This document shows positions 1-11,899 of a stretch of 64,000 nucleotides of DNA, in pieces. The notes under the pieces are model-generated. The model had not been told where the DNA came from. It was given only the letters and a program-made list of their open reading frames with translations, and did no database searches. The position numbers and the translations under genes are program-made. The stretch comes from Polyodon spathula (lineage: Eukaryota > Chordata > Actinopteri > Acipenseriformes > Polyodontidae). The stretch spans positions 30,539,354 through 30,603,353 of the forward strand of contig NC_054549.1 of the NCBI RefSeq assembly GCF_017654505.1, given 5' to 3'. Every line of letters starts with the position of its first letter. The stretch's first letter is position 1.

Positions 1-940
1 ACATAGTAATTCCTCTACTGATGTTGCATTTCCCCTGCTGACGAATCTACCATTCCATATACAATACAAGTGCAGCAAAATTCTGACTGACAGGTACTCA
101 GACTACATTAGAGGCATTCACTGCGAGAGTACAAAAGCAGGCTTGTAAGGGCCTACAACTCAAGGACGTTTGTTCGAAATTAATTGCCACACCACAAGAA
201 GAGGTTAGTCCTTTAGGCCCTGACAACCACTGTCATTTAGAAACGAACAAGCACCTAGAAAACAAATTATGGTTGCCTGGATGGAGTCAGCAAGGCATTC
301 CATGGGGATTTCAAACCATCTGTAATGACGGTAAGCCTCCTGATGACAAGCCCCTTCAATTTCTGCAAGTAGTTTGATGAAATATCTTTCCCCTATACGT
401 AATGATTTTCTCCAGGCAAGTGCACCAGCACAGATATTTAGAAAAATGTCTAGTAGTCTTCACCTTTTGAATAGGTATTTGTGATAAATAAAAATAAATC
501 TGCAACATATGTTAGCGTAAAGGAGAACATTAAAATATGAAGATGGATTTACAGATTAAACACGCCCCCCCCCCCCCCCCCCCTCCCCTTTCAGGGAGAG
601 CTAACTGATACCTGCAACAGGAGGTTTTCAGAGATGGAAAACATAACTAGAGCTGTTAATAGATATGCATGTTCAAAGGCCCACACACCTCATCTGCAGT
701 TTCTCTAGATGTACTGTAGTATGCTTAAAAGCAGTTTTAACTAATTTCTAACATGATGAAATAGCAGGATCTTGCAGTTCTGCCAAACAATAACACAGTC
801 ATAACATAAACCTCATGTTACATTAAAGTAACTCAGTTGAGAGGCCATGGGTACTTTGCAAACTGGGCAAAGCAACACACGTTTCAGTAGTTACGATAAC
901 AATACCATATCCAACAACAGAAAAAGAAAAAAGGGACAAT
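1..940. other. Non-coding stretch, one C19 tract
   Basis: No gene or classifiable repeat is seen here apart from an uninterrupted run of 19 C at 565-583, which continues as TCCCC. A GT-containing donor-like site near 330 has no convincing acceptor or conserved frame. This is probably intronic or intergenic DNA. Confidence 0.5.
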
Positions 941-950
941 ATGTATTATA

Positions 951-2252
951 CAGTGCATATAATAAGTATTCACCCCCCCTTGGACATTTTCACAGTTTGT
1001 GTTTTTTTTTTCCTTTGATTTACACAACCTACTCAACACTTTGAAGAGGCAACATAATTTTTATTGTGAAACAGTTAATGAAAAATAAAAATTAAAAAAA
1101 AAACTGAAATGTCTTGGTTAGATAAGTATTCACCCCCTGAGTCAATACTTGGTAGTACTGCCTTTGCAGCAATTACAGCTGTGAGTCTTTTGGGGTAAGT
1201 CTCTACCAGGTTTGCACATCTGGATCGTGCAACATTCATCCCTTCTTCTTGGCAAAATTCTTCAAGCTCTGTCAAGTTGGATGGGGATCATTGGTGTACA
1301 GCAATCTTCAAGTCCTGCCAGATTCTCAAGCCTGGGCTTTGACTGGACCACTCTAAGACATTCACTTTCTTGTTTTTAAGCCACTCCAGTGTCGCTCTGG
1401 CTGTGTGCTTGGGGTCATTGACCTCCTGAAAGGCAAATCTCCGTCCCAGTCTTAGCTCTGTTGCAGATTGAAGCAGATTTTCCTCAAGGATTTGCCTGTA
1501 TTTAGACCCATCCATTTTGCCCTCTACCCTGACAAGCTTTCCAGTCCCTGCAGATGAAAAGCATCCTCATAGCACGATGCTGCCACCTCCATTCTTCACA
1601 GTAGGGATGGTGTTACCTGGGTGCTGTGTTGGGTTTGCGCCAGACATAACACTTTGCATTTAGGCCAAATAGTTCAATTTTTGTTTTGTCAGGCCACAGA
1701 ATAGTTTGCCACATCTTTTCAGAGTCTCCCACATGCCTTTTTGCAAATTCCAAGCGGGATTTTACATGGGCTTTTTTCAGAAATGACTTCCTTGCCAATC
1801 TTCCATACAGGCCAGATTTGTGGAGTTCCTCAGCTATTGTTGGCACACAGACATTTTCTCCCATCTCAGCCATGGAACGCTGTAGGTCTTTCAGAGTTGT
1901 CATTGGCCTCTTGGTGGCTCCTCTGACCAATGCCAAGTGGTGCTGTATACCTTGCACTTCTTAATGATCGACTTGACTGTGCTCCAAGGGATATTCAATG
2001 CACAACTGTGGGACCTTACAGAGACAGATGTATTTAATCTGAAATCATGTGAACCACTTTTATTGCACACAAATGGACTCCATTTATCTTATTGTGTGAA
2101 TTCTGAAGGCAATTGGTTGCACCTGAGCTTATTTAGGAGTGTCATAGCAAAGGGGGTGAATACTTATCTACTGAAGACTTTTCAGGTTTTTATTTTTAAC
2201 ACAACAAACTGTGAAAACATCCAAGGGGGGTGAATACTTCCTATAGGCACTG
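951..2252 (-). mobile_element. Tc1-like transposon, complete but inactive
   Basis: The element is bounded by inverted ends CAGTGC (951-956) and GCACTG (2247-2252), each flanked by a TA dinucleotide (949-950 and 2253-2254), the usual Tc1/mariner target duplication. Each end carries two copies of the motif AAGTATTCACCCCC: at about 963 and 1126 on the left, and inverted at about 2153 and 2225 on the right. This is the IR/DR arrangement of fish Tc1 elements such as the Sleeping Beauty group. The interior encodes a reverse-strand transposase broken by frameshifts, a nonsense codon and lost catalytic residues. At 1.3 kb the length is close to that of an intact element, so this is a decayed full-length copy. 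Confidence 0.93.
1110..2003 (-). pseudogene. Tc1-like DDE transposase pseudogene
   Basis: On the minus strand the order of domains is right for a Tc1 transposase, which cuts and pastes its own element at TA sites. A helix-turn-helix remnant (LNIPWSTVKSIIKK) lies near 2000, followed by TLKDLQRSMAEMG and GLYGRLARKSFL. The first catalytic aspartate lies in LWPDKTKIELFG. A frameshift follows near 1613, then a TGA in place of the Trp codon of the usual SIMLWGCF motif near 1565. The second catalytic aspartate is lost: FQEVNDPKHT replaces the family FQQDNDPKHT. The segment carrying the catalytic glutamate (family SPDLNPIENLW) is reduced to SPGLRIW by about 10-11 deleted bases, which also shifts the frame. 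The C-terminal part, with ETYPKRLTAVIAAK, is still readable. The protein cannot be active. Confidence 0.9.
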
Positions 2253-2259
2253 TACATTC

Positions 2260-3530
2260 TTATGGTAAGTGGTTTCTGCCCATATTGAAAATGCCATGTA
2301 ATTCATTGAACCGCAAACAATGGATCGCTTGCTGGACAAATCTTTGCTCTCGGTACTGTAGGTTAGTGTGATATAGATAAAAGATGCTACCTTTAGCATG
2401 CTAGTTCTACAAAAACATAAAGTGGAAGACATAAACTAACAGCATTCTACTTGTTTCTGTCTGCTTATGGAGAATTTAACTTCATACTGAAAAATAACCC
2501 AATATAAACTGTTTTGGTGTAAGCTTCCAAACCCAAGCATTATATTTATCCAATTCCTCACAAATCTGTTCTAGAAACTTGCCACAGCAAACCGTGACAG
2601 GAAAACGGGAGAAAAGAAAAAAGAAAACCAGTCAAATTAAAGTTTCAATCTGGAAATCCAGGGTCTGTGTTTTAATCAGCACTCCTGTTGGAAATCAATC
2701 CGCTTAACTTTTCATCATTGAAATCTTCTTTGAACTGCAAATATGAATATCCGTCTCTGAGGCTGTACAAAGTTCTAGAGACCTCAGGAAATAGATAACT
2801 GGGCTACTATGCATGGCATGTAAAAACTCAAGAGCATATGTTTGAAAACTAAATTTGAGTTTCAAATAAAATGTGTGAGGATGGCACAACTCTTTTTTGG
2901 GGATCAATATTGTTCTATCATATTTTCCTTTTCAGGGTGTCTGTTCTTACTGTACCCCCAACCAATTTTGACCCAATTTGTTTTCAGAAGGATCAAATTT
3001 ATTCTAACCCCTCATATCACATAACACCTGCCAAAGTTACACCACAAACAAATGTACTGTGCGGCGCCCATGGGCATTACAACAATATTGATTTCAGTTA
3101 TATTTCAATGTTCTGTTACTGCACAGAATACCTTGTGCCTAATCAGGGTAGTATACAGAATGTGTGTGAAATATGAATGATTTGATTGCTTAAATTGATA
3201 GATACATTAACACCAAGTCTATTTCTGACTTTTACTAATTCTACTTAGTATGTGAATACAAACAATGTGAGTACTTACCATTGTTATTTAAGGCAAGCCA
3301 TAAATACTACATAAGCAGTTAGTGAGTGTCCCTTTTCAATGAATGAAAAAAAAACAGTTTTATTGTGGAAGCCATTCAATCCAATTAATTCAAGAGGCAA
3401 ACAAGTAACCTGAGTCTTAAATGCCAACAGATCTACTGGTATAGGTGTTCATGAGACTAATAATAATAATAATATATACTTAATTAAATATTATTATTAT
3501 TACATAATAACAACATATCCAATTCAAATC
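2260..3530. other. No recognisable feature
   Basis: This is AT-rich sequence with only short chance open frames (such as 2871-3176). There are no splice-supported exons and no repeat family I recognise. A small patch of TAA and TTA triplets lies near 3460-3510. Confidence 0.4.
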
Positions 3531-3532
3531 GT

Positions 3533-3713
3533 TATAGCCAAAAGTCTTACGCCATCTTATTGATTAACATGATGACATGTGATACTGTACAAAGGCCACT
3601 TGAAAACGTTATCTTTTGCAACATCATTTTGTAGGAACTTTGACTACTTGATTTATATTTAAAATTTTAAACAAGTGTGACAGAAACTGAGGTCCTATTG
3701 TAAGTGACTCTGC

Positions 3714-3782
<69 letters not shown>

Positions 3783-3863
3783 TTCATATCATTTTTTAAT
3801 TTTTTTTTATGATGTCTTAATCCTAAAATTCTAGGTGATGCAAAACTTTTAGCCATAGCTATA
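3533..3863. mobile_element. Tc1-derived short non-autonomous element
   Basis: The right end (about 3822-3863) reads TCCTAAAATTCTAGGTGATG and then CAAAACTTTTAGCCATAGCTATA. This is the inverted form of a common fish Tc1-family terminus (TACAGCTATGGCCAAAAG...). The left end (about 3533) has a diverged TATAGCCAAAAGTCTTACGCC. The interior shares a block (CTTTTGCAACATCATTTT...) with the fragment at 11.7-11.9 kb. No transposase is present. A long (AAT)n tract has expanded inside it. The family identity rests on the terminal motif only. Confidence 0.6.
3714..3781. repeat. (AAT)n microsatellite
   Basis: About 22 perfect AAT/TAA units lie inside the Tc1-derived element at 3533-3863. Confidence 0.97.
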
Positions 3864-3869
3864 GACAGC

Positions 3870-4730
3870 TTTTCAGTCTGTTTATATTCATGACATGGGG
3901 CATTTATACCATAAATTTTGCTCTAAATAGTAATATGTATCAAGCTTGATCAGCGATTGGCTTACATCAGGATGATCTGGTTTACTAAGGCTTTTGAGCC
4001 TAATTTCAGGATTAACCTTTGTCCTACAAACCCCAGTCAACCATGCAATATCATGGTCCAGCAAACTGATCCTATGGATAACTACCTAGCAGGTTATTAA
4101 TGCAAATTTCAAACAGGAACTTTATCACTTTGAGTAGATTTTTGTATTCATATTTTATAGTTTGACCAACAGTTATATAAGTACAATTACTGGCCTGATA
4201 ATTAAAAGTCTTTCAAGCCTGAAGAGACAATATATACACATATTACTATTTCAGAAACAAGATAGAACAAGATAGAAAATACATCACTGGGTTTAACAAT
4301 AAACTATTTTCTCCATAACACAGTCAAAGGACAGGGTTTGAAGAACTTCCATTGTAAATAACTAGTTCTGTCAAACAACATATTATTAGCACTAATCCTG
4401 TTTATGACAGTCATCTACAGTTAAAAAAGATCAATGACACAGATACTGAGATGTTTTTTTTCTCCTGAAGACAACTGATTTGTCCAAAAAGAGAGACTGA
4501 GGTGGAGAGGTGGTGTTAAGTGTCCCCCTCTACTGGTCGGAGAGAACAGTGGCAGAAAAAAAGAAAAAAAGACAGAACTACAGTAGCCTCCACGTATAGG
4601 AACACCCCTGAAGAGAATGCTTCGCCCTAAATTTTTCCCATTGTAAACGCTCCAGCTAAAGGTACAGAAGATTTGCGTAAAAGAACACCTTCTTGGCACG
4701 GCTGATACAGTACTGTTTTGTAACCTGATA
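3870..4730. other. No recognisable feature
   Basis: AT-rich single-copy-looking DNA. I see no supported exon or repeat. Confidence 0.4.
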
Positions 4731-4732
4731 AC

Positions 4733-4836
<104 letters not shown>

Positions 4837-4839
4837 TTT

Positions 4840-7800
4840 AAATTCAAATGGTTTATTTAGTCTTTTCAAAAGTGACATCATTGGGAGAGTGTCTTGAGGT
4901 GCACTGATTGGTTTAATGAATCTTTCAAGAACAGCCATCATATCATTGACTCATTTTGTATTCTGATTTCCATGAGTACCTTATGGCAAAATGGCATGCA
5001 AACAAATGGGAAAACACACCGCTGTTTCTTTTGTTACAAAAAGATGGAAATTGTTCCAGCTCTTGAAAAAGACCTGAATCAGACACAAGTCGCAGAGCAA
5101 TTTGTGTTTCCTATTCTGGTGAGTTTCTTCACATTTTTTAACATTTGAAGGAGTGCTGTGCTAATTTATTTATTAAAGTTAGTTTGTCTGTTAGTTTATT
5201 ATTATAGATAAACATACATACACTGGCCTATTGCTTTTCATCATACTTATTCAGTCCATTAACAAATATTGACAACCCTATAACAAGTATTATCAATTAC
5301 CATCTAAACAACAGGGCAGTCGAATGAGTGTTATTTGTTTCAGACTTCCTTAATATGTTGGTTAGTAAAGAAATATAAAGCTGGTAATTTTCAAGCAATG
5401 GTTAGCTGCATATTTGAATACTCTCCCAGAACTGTAACAAACATAACAGTAGCACAAAATATGCCAAATTGCCCCTTTCAATTATTAATCCTCTATGTAT
5501 TTGTTGATTGAATCAGGCTAGACACATTTAAACCGCATTAAGACTTTTTTTGTTTCTGTTGTAACAGCAGGGGAGCAGCAATAGAGATTAGGATAGGCAT
5601 CAAAATATGAACACAAAATAAACAAGGGTGTTAAATAATATGCAGCACACATTCTGGGCCTTTCTAATGAGTTTTCCTTTATGCAAAATATGAGAAATCT
5701 CGTGAAGCCTGTTCTAAATCAATTAAATAGAACAATGCTCATGACATTTCCACTAAAGCCCATGAGATGAGCCCTAAAAAATGCTACTCTATTTCTCTAT
5801 CCCAATCTAAAAGCTTAGGGAACATAAATTAGCAGGGAGGTATGATGTACTGTAGCTGGTCTGGTCTGATCAAAACAGTTGCACAACAGATGAATATGTA
5901 TTTTGATTATTAGTAGAAAGACAATTCTCTTTGCTTGTTTTTTGAGGGTGTTATTACTAAATTAATACAATACAAAAAGACAATAAAAACAAACTAGACA
6001 GCCTGTGAACGAATGTGTACCATACATGCAAGACAAGAACTAAAGGACCACAGTGAACAGGTACAGCACTCTCCTTAACAGGGTGTGTACAGTAATGTCC
6101 ACCTGCTAATTTGCTTGAAAGCCTACATATTTATGAGTACGCCACATGCACTGTTACAGGGAGATATTCTAACAAGTCTCTAGACAAGTAATAATACATG
6201 TATTAGATACAAGTTCCCTCTAAGTTACCTCTAGGGCAAAAACATATTTCACTGAATTTAATACTGCATGCACACTACAGTATGATAGTAGAATTTGTAT
6301 TGGTAGCATTCATACAGTACTTGTTTTACATCAGGCTTATTCCAACTAACTAACATGCACAGTGTTTCATTCATGTGCAATTCTAAGGAATATAATTTTG
6401 GAAACACACAATAGAGGTCGCCACAGCTGTTATGCTTCAAGTTTTTGTATTTTTGTAACTATAAGTAACACACTCTGTAGTTGTTATTGCATTTTTATAC
6501 CCAGGCATAAGTCAAGACACATAATAATTTCATTTGATTTTCTCTGTCATGAATGCTAATCTGTAATTTACAATACTACAGTGACAACATGTCATTGCTG
6601 TAATCATATATGCATTTCAGAATGCATTCCTGGGAGAGTAAAGGTGATTTCTCATATGCAGAGTGAAAACGGAGGTTGCGTTGTCATGTCTGTATGTCTG
6701 TTTCAGTTTAATTACACATTGTGACAAGAAAATCTGTGTTTGTACTATTCACTTTGTGGATGTAACATTGTTTCCACCAAGTTTTTTTTTTGGTTTCTTT
6801 TTCTGACAGACAAAACAGTGGACATAAAGCATACAATGTTGCACCATTAGAGTTTTTATTATTAGCTTTATGTTACTATCCTTTTCAAGAAACCATTTTA
6901 GAAGAAAACGGCACTGATATAACCCTGTGGTACTGCAACGATTACCAATTTGATTTAGTTCATAGGTTTATGATACAACTGGCAAGTCAAAATATAGAAA
7001 AGTTGCCAGTAAGGTACCTTCTATCAGTGTCTTGTGCAACAGGATGCCTTTACAGTATGTACAATGCCATGACTGTGTCACTGCATTGCCTCTGAAGAAC
7101 ATGAGGTCATGGCATTGAAAAATGGTAAATATGTTTTTTTGTTAATGCAGGTTCTCAAACCAACTGAAAAGAGAAAAAAAAAACACTGTATCTAATTAAG
7201 TCCCAGTCTAGTTTGTCCAATTAAGTTAATAGTAAAACTTTGAATAGCTCGAACTGCAAAGCAACAGCAATTTCCTACTCTGAATTCACCCAATTTCATT
7301 GATTTTTCTCTTCTTGATTGCAATTGCATTAAAACTGTGGTACAAAACAGAGGAGACTTAGCAACTGTGTATGTAATCAAAAAATGAATCTGGCCTGGAA
7401 CTTGCTGGCGACCAGAGGGTCCCATAAGGCAGCATACATCTGTTTAACTGTCAACCTTTTTAAAAAAAGGACAGCAGGGTGTTAATTAAATTCCTATTGG
7501 GATTTCTCTGGGTTATCTAGGACAGAAAACTGTAAAGGAAAGAGCCATTCAACAGTTACTTCATTTACACTCTTTACAAAATATTTCCGAACTAACCTGC
7601 TGTTTTGCTGCAGCTACTTGATTGCCTGTACTTGTTTCAAGTAAAGGCTATCGCCCCAAGGAGTAACACAAATATATGTTTTAAAGCTGTTTAAAATAAA
7701 AAAGAAAAGGTGGTACACTTGGGCTTTTCCCCTGAGCTGTTAACAGAGCTAGATGTCATTTAGAACATTTCCACTGCTGCATGTAGCAGCTATCACAGGG

Positions 7801-7985
7801 GAGGAAACTTGTGTTCTAGCAACTACTTTGGGTGAATATAAACGACCAACAAAATATGTATTTCCTCAATATATATTTTAAAGGAAAACTGAACCCAATC
7901 ATAGGCCAGTGTTAATATTACATGGTACATTTGCTTTATTGCTAAATTAAGTAAGGGTTCTTTTAATATCTAAACATTCCTTTAC
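4840..7985. other. Mostly featureless; two weak exon-like spots
   Basis: Two spots have splice-like edges. At 5044-5118 (+) an open 75-nt frame beginning MEIVPALEKDL follows a pyrimidine-rich tract ending AAAAAG and is followed by GTGAGT. At about 6810-7008 (+) an open frame follows a very strong polypyrimidine-CAG acceptor and precedes GTAAGG. Neither protein sequence is recognised and both could be chance. The rest is AT-rich with no visible feature. Confidence 0.25.
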
Positions 7986-7987
7986 AT

Positions 7988-8408
7988 CAATTTTTTTTTT
8001 CTTATTTTCTCCGCAATTTAGTCGTGTCCAATTATCTTTTGGCTCAGCTCACCGTTACCACCCCTGCTGACTCGGGAGGGGCGAACACGAACACTCGCTG
8101 TCCACCGAAGCATGTGCCATCAGCTGCCCACATCTTTACACACTGCAGACTCACCAGGCAGCTGCCCAGAGTTACAGCGTCGCAGGAGCTTACAGGCAAG
8201 CTTGCAGGCGCCTGGCCAGACCACAGAGGCTGCTGGAGTGCGGTGAGCCAAGGACACCCTGGCCGACCTAGGCCTCCCTCCTCCCGGGTGGCGCTGGGTC
8301 AATTGTGCGCCACCTCTTAGGAACCCGGTTGGCAGTGACATAGCCTGGATTTGAACTTGCAGTCTCCAGGCTATAGGGCACCTTTACTCGATGCACCACT
8401 CGGGAGAC
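7988..8408 (-). mobile_element. tRNA-derived SINE, minus strand
   Basis: Read on the minus strand, the element starts with a tRNA-like head. TCTCCCGAGTGGTGCATCGA is in the A-box position and AAGTTCAAATCCAGGC matches the B-box of a polymerase III promoter. A GC-rich body follows (GGCGCACAATTGACCCAGCG, TCTGGCCAGGCGCCTGCAAG), then the tail AAAGATAATTGGACACG, an A-rich stretch and a terminal A-tract (T-tract at 7990-7999 on the plus strand). The tail is shared with the elements at 28.0 and 48.7 kb. The wording resembles abundant sturgeon SINEs, from memory only. Confidence 0.8.
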
Positions 8409-8409
8409 C

Positions 8410-9414
8410 ATGAACATCAATTTTCACAGGTCCTGTATAGTACGGAAGCGTCCTAGTGTCAATTAAAAAAACAGTATCTCCTACGTAGGATTTTTTTTTT
8501 TTTTTAAATCTTACGTAGGAGATATAAAGTCTTAGGCAGGAGACATCAAGTCCTTAACTGGCACAAGGACACTTCGCTGAAAAACATTAAACAAAAAACA
8601 GAGGGCAATCTTTCCTGATCCTTTGATCCAGTGTACTGTAAATTCATCTTTAGCATCAGAAATACCAAGATACAACAGCAGTGGTTGGATTTCCGTTACA
8701 ATTAATTATTTAAACAATGGAAACCATTCAAAATCCCCTGACATTAAGTCTTCCCAACACTGCAAATGGTTCTTGCCAATATGTTTTATTTATATATACA
8801 ATGTCAGCAAGCCATTAAAAAGCTACTACAAACCAAGTGAATTTCATGGATTCTACAGTGTGCCACTGAATATTGGGTGTGTTTATCAGGAGAAAGGAAA
8901 CATTTGAAAGTTTAGCACTTGAAAGAGCAGTGAGTGGATTCTGCAAATAGCTTTAATACTTTATAAAGTATAAGCAGCATTATTTCACTTACTGAATTAC
9001 CCTTTCTGTAAGGTTATATTACTGCTTCAACATCGATATAAGGTTAAAAGAGGTTTAGAATCAATTGAAATTTAAAACTGGATCATTTGTTAATGTCTCA
9101 GAGGAATGCTAACAGTCTTGTTCATGCTTTTGCTGGGATTTTCACTCTATAATACTTTAATCTAACCTAATACACTTCATTGATGCCTTACAGTGTTTGC
9201 AACCCCATCAGAATAAAAGAGATGCAATTAATACCTTCACAACTGCTCTCACCGTATGCACTATACAAGACATAACCAGGCAATCCTTTTACTTGATACA
9301 ATTGTGGTTGCACACAAAATGATCAGATAATGACTCCTGGTTCAATATTTAGCAATGGAAATGTTTCTTCCATTGTCTAGACAGATATCTCAAAACTATT
9401 ATACTAATGTTTTG

Positions 9415-9417
<3 letters not shown>
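8410..9417. other. No recognisable gene
   Basis: A small inverted motif, TCTCCTACGTAGGATT...ATCTTACGTAGGAGA, occurs at about 8474-8522 around a T/A-rich core. Otherwise this is AT-rich DNA without support for exons or repeats. Confidence 0.4.

Positions 9418-9418
<1 letters not shown>

Positions 9419-9486
<68 letters not shown>
9419..9486. repeat. (TA)n microsatellite
   Basis: About 34 perfect TA units followed by a T-tract. The Ile-Tyr repeat open frames over it are artefacts. Confidence 0.98.
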
Positions 9487-9489
<3 letters not shown>

Positions 9490-9493
<4 letters not shown>

Positions 9494-11690
9494 TTTTTCC
9501 TGTGGCTTTTCTGCCAAAAATGAGAAATGCTAAATAGTGGTAGTGTATGAAATAAAAAAAAAGTCAAATAACATTTCTCAATAGTAGAGGCTAATTTAAA
9601 TAATGCCCAATGCAAACTGGAGACATCATATATTTTTATAAATAACAAACTAACTTTTAAAAATGATTTATATTTTACATGTTACAAGTTTACATGTATT
9701 CTATAACTGAGTTGTATGTGTTGATAGACTGAAACTGAAATAGTACTAACTACTGTACTATATCAGCTACTTAACATCTCAATTATAAAACATGCATAAG
9801 ATAGTAAATCTAAAATAGATTTAAAAATGGAATCTGTCTTATTTTATAGTCAATGACTGATATGTGACCTGGTATTTTGAACTATGAGTCAATCTCTTCT
9901 GCCAACAGACAGTGTTTTGCACATTCTCGGCAGCTGCCATCAATCTAAGCTTAATGAAACCATGAAGTTGAAACAATTCAGACTGTAAGACCTTGTCAGA
10001 ACAACTGAGAAATGTTATTTATCAAACTATCCAAACTGATCTGTTAAAGAAAACTGATGCTTCTTAGTTTTCTAAACAAGTAAGAAGATGGTTGTATGGA
10101 ATTCTGAACCACAATGTGTTTTATAATGGGGAATTAACCTACTGACAGAAACACACACAGAGCCCAAAACTGATCATATCACCAGGCACTAGCTTTTACA
10201 CAAAGATTGTAAGCACTTGATTATGTGACACTATAAGGGCATAAACAGGCATGGTACCATGCTTTGTGCTTTGTCTTTAAGTCTGTGCCACTGCCAAGTA
10301 AACCAAACTCACTGACAAGTAAACCAAAGTAATTTTGAAGCCGCCTCACAGGCTTGCTTTTCAGTTTTAGTTTTGTTTTCTTTTTTCAAAGTGCAGATGC
10401 TGGGGCAAAGTATTGAACACACAATAAAATAGAAATAGAGATACAGAACAAGAGGTGACAACTGAGAAAAAAAAATGAACACAAGATGTAAGTTAAAACT
10501 ATTTGTCTTTTTTTTAATTTAAATTAAATCATTGTTTGTTAACTAGAGGTATAACAGGAAAAAAGTCACTATCATCTGCAATACATTGAGTTTAACGTAG
10601 CCAGCATATGTACAGAGTAAGAAAAATCTGTTCAAACTCCCACCATTGGAGGGTGGCAATCACCTTTGTGCTTTGCGCTGATTTTATTTATTCTTGTTTG
10701 CCATTTATTAAAATTGGGCACCCAGAACTAATATTACTATTTTTCTATGGCTTTGTACGGATTCACCAGTTTAAAAAAGGTAGATAAAACCCCTGCCTCT
10801 GGCTTCATCTTTTTGTGCAGCATGTATTCTTTAAAGCAGTAAGAATTCAATTTTGGTACAGAAGGGTTGGCTCCACAGTTTTAAGTGTAAATCATTTAAA
10901 AAAAAACAAAAAAAACCATCAGTGTTCAAAAATGCCTAACAAGATGGTTCTGTCTGATGAAATGAAAGTTTTACAATCCTAAACATGTTGTTAGGTTGGC
11001 AAAAGCAGTTTGCACTGTCTGGTGAGTATGAGCGTGGAGCACAGTTTACATTATAACCTTAAATATGTGAAGGTTGGTAGGTATGTTATTGATAATATGA
11101 ATCTTTTTGTTATTGACTTTCATTCAGATTCATATCCTGCGGTGCAAGACACATTCCACTTCTGAAATATAGAGAAATACTGGCATTAACCTGTCGCGGG
11201 ATAACCAATTTAGTTAAAGTCAAACTATCTATGGCAAATTACTAAAAAAAATAAATAATAATAATAAAAAAAAACCCAGCACATTAAAAAAGGAAAAACC
11301 AAAGCACTTTTAAGAATAGCAATAACTTCAGTGTACATCTAGTAGGGACACCTGTCCCTCGTTAGTGCTAAACGAACTCACACAGTCACCAGAGGCAACA
11401 TTTTAAATGATATACAGATTTATTTAACAATAAATAATCGCTGATAGTTTACATTGTTTAAAAACAAACAAAAAAACAAAAAAACAATTTGGTTGGTGCA
11501 CAAAGTCCCCCTCAGAAAGTGACTTTCTAGTAGAGATTTTAGATATTACATTATGTCACAGGATTCAGGTTTGCATCACCCTATAGGATTAGCTCATTTT
11601 GCTTCATAAAGTTAAATGAAACCTGCTGAATAATGTTACATTAACATATGTAATTATTTACCCCTTTGTCGTTTTCTATATACCTAACTA
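9490..11690. other. No recognisable feature
   Basis: AT-rich DNA with several short A-tracts. I found no splice-supported exon and no recognised transposon. Confidence 0.4.
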
Positions 11691-11691
11691 A

Positions 11692-11895
11692 AAACTGAAA
11701 TATATGACATTTCAAAGTCTAACATGAAATACTGTACTACTATTACAGCTTCCAGTAGACTTTTGCAATATCATTTTTTAATTTCTTTGATTACATGATG
11801 TTAAATAAAATATCTAAATTATGTATAATTATTTTATTAAATTATTTCTCCATCCTAAAATTCTAGGTGATGCAAAACGTTTTGTCATAGCTGTA
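11692..11895. mobile_element. Tc1-like element end fragment
   Basis: The right end, CATCCTAAAATTCTAGGTGA then TGCAAAACGTTTTGTCATAGCTGTA, matches the terminus of the element at 3533-3863. The upstream block GACTTTTGCAATATCATTTT through GATTACATGATGTTAAAT resembles the interior of that element and of a widespread fish Tc1 family. The left boundary is uncertain and no transposase is present. Confidence 0.6.
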
Positions 11896-11899
11896 GGTT

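Noticed and set aside
6790..7095. Plus-strand 101-codon frame after a strong acceptor
   Set aside because: The acceptor is good, but the peptide is not recognised and AT-rich chance is likely. It is mentioned only as a weak spot.
8024..8341. GC-rich frames of 73-98 codons on both strands
   Set aside because: They lie wholly within the SINE, whose GC-rich body gives long chance frames.
9349..9648. Ile-Tyr repeat frames here and at other (TA)n tracts
   Set aside because: Artefacts of TA dinucleotide repeats.
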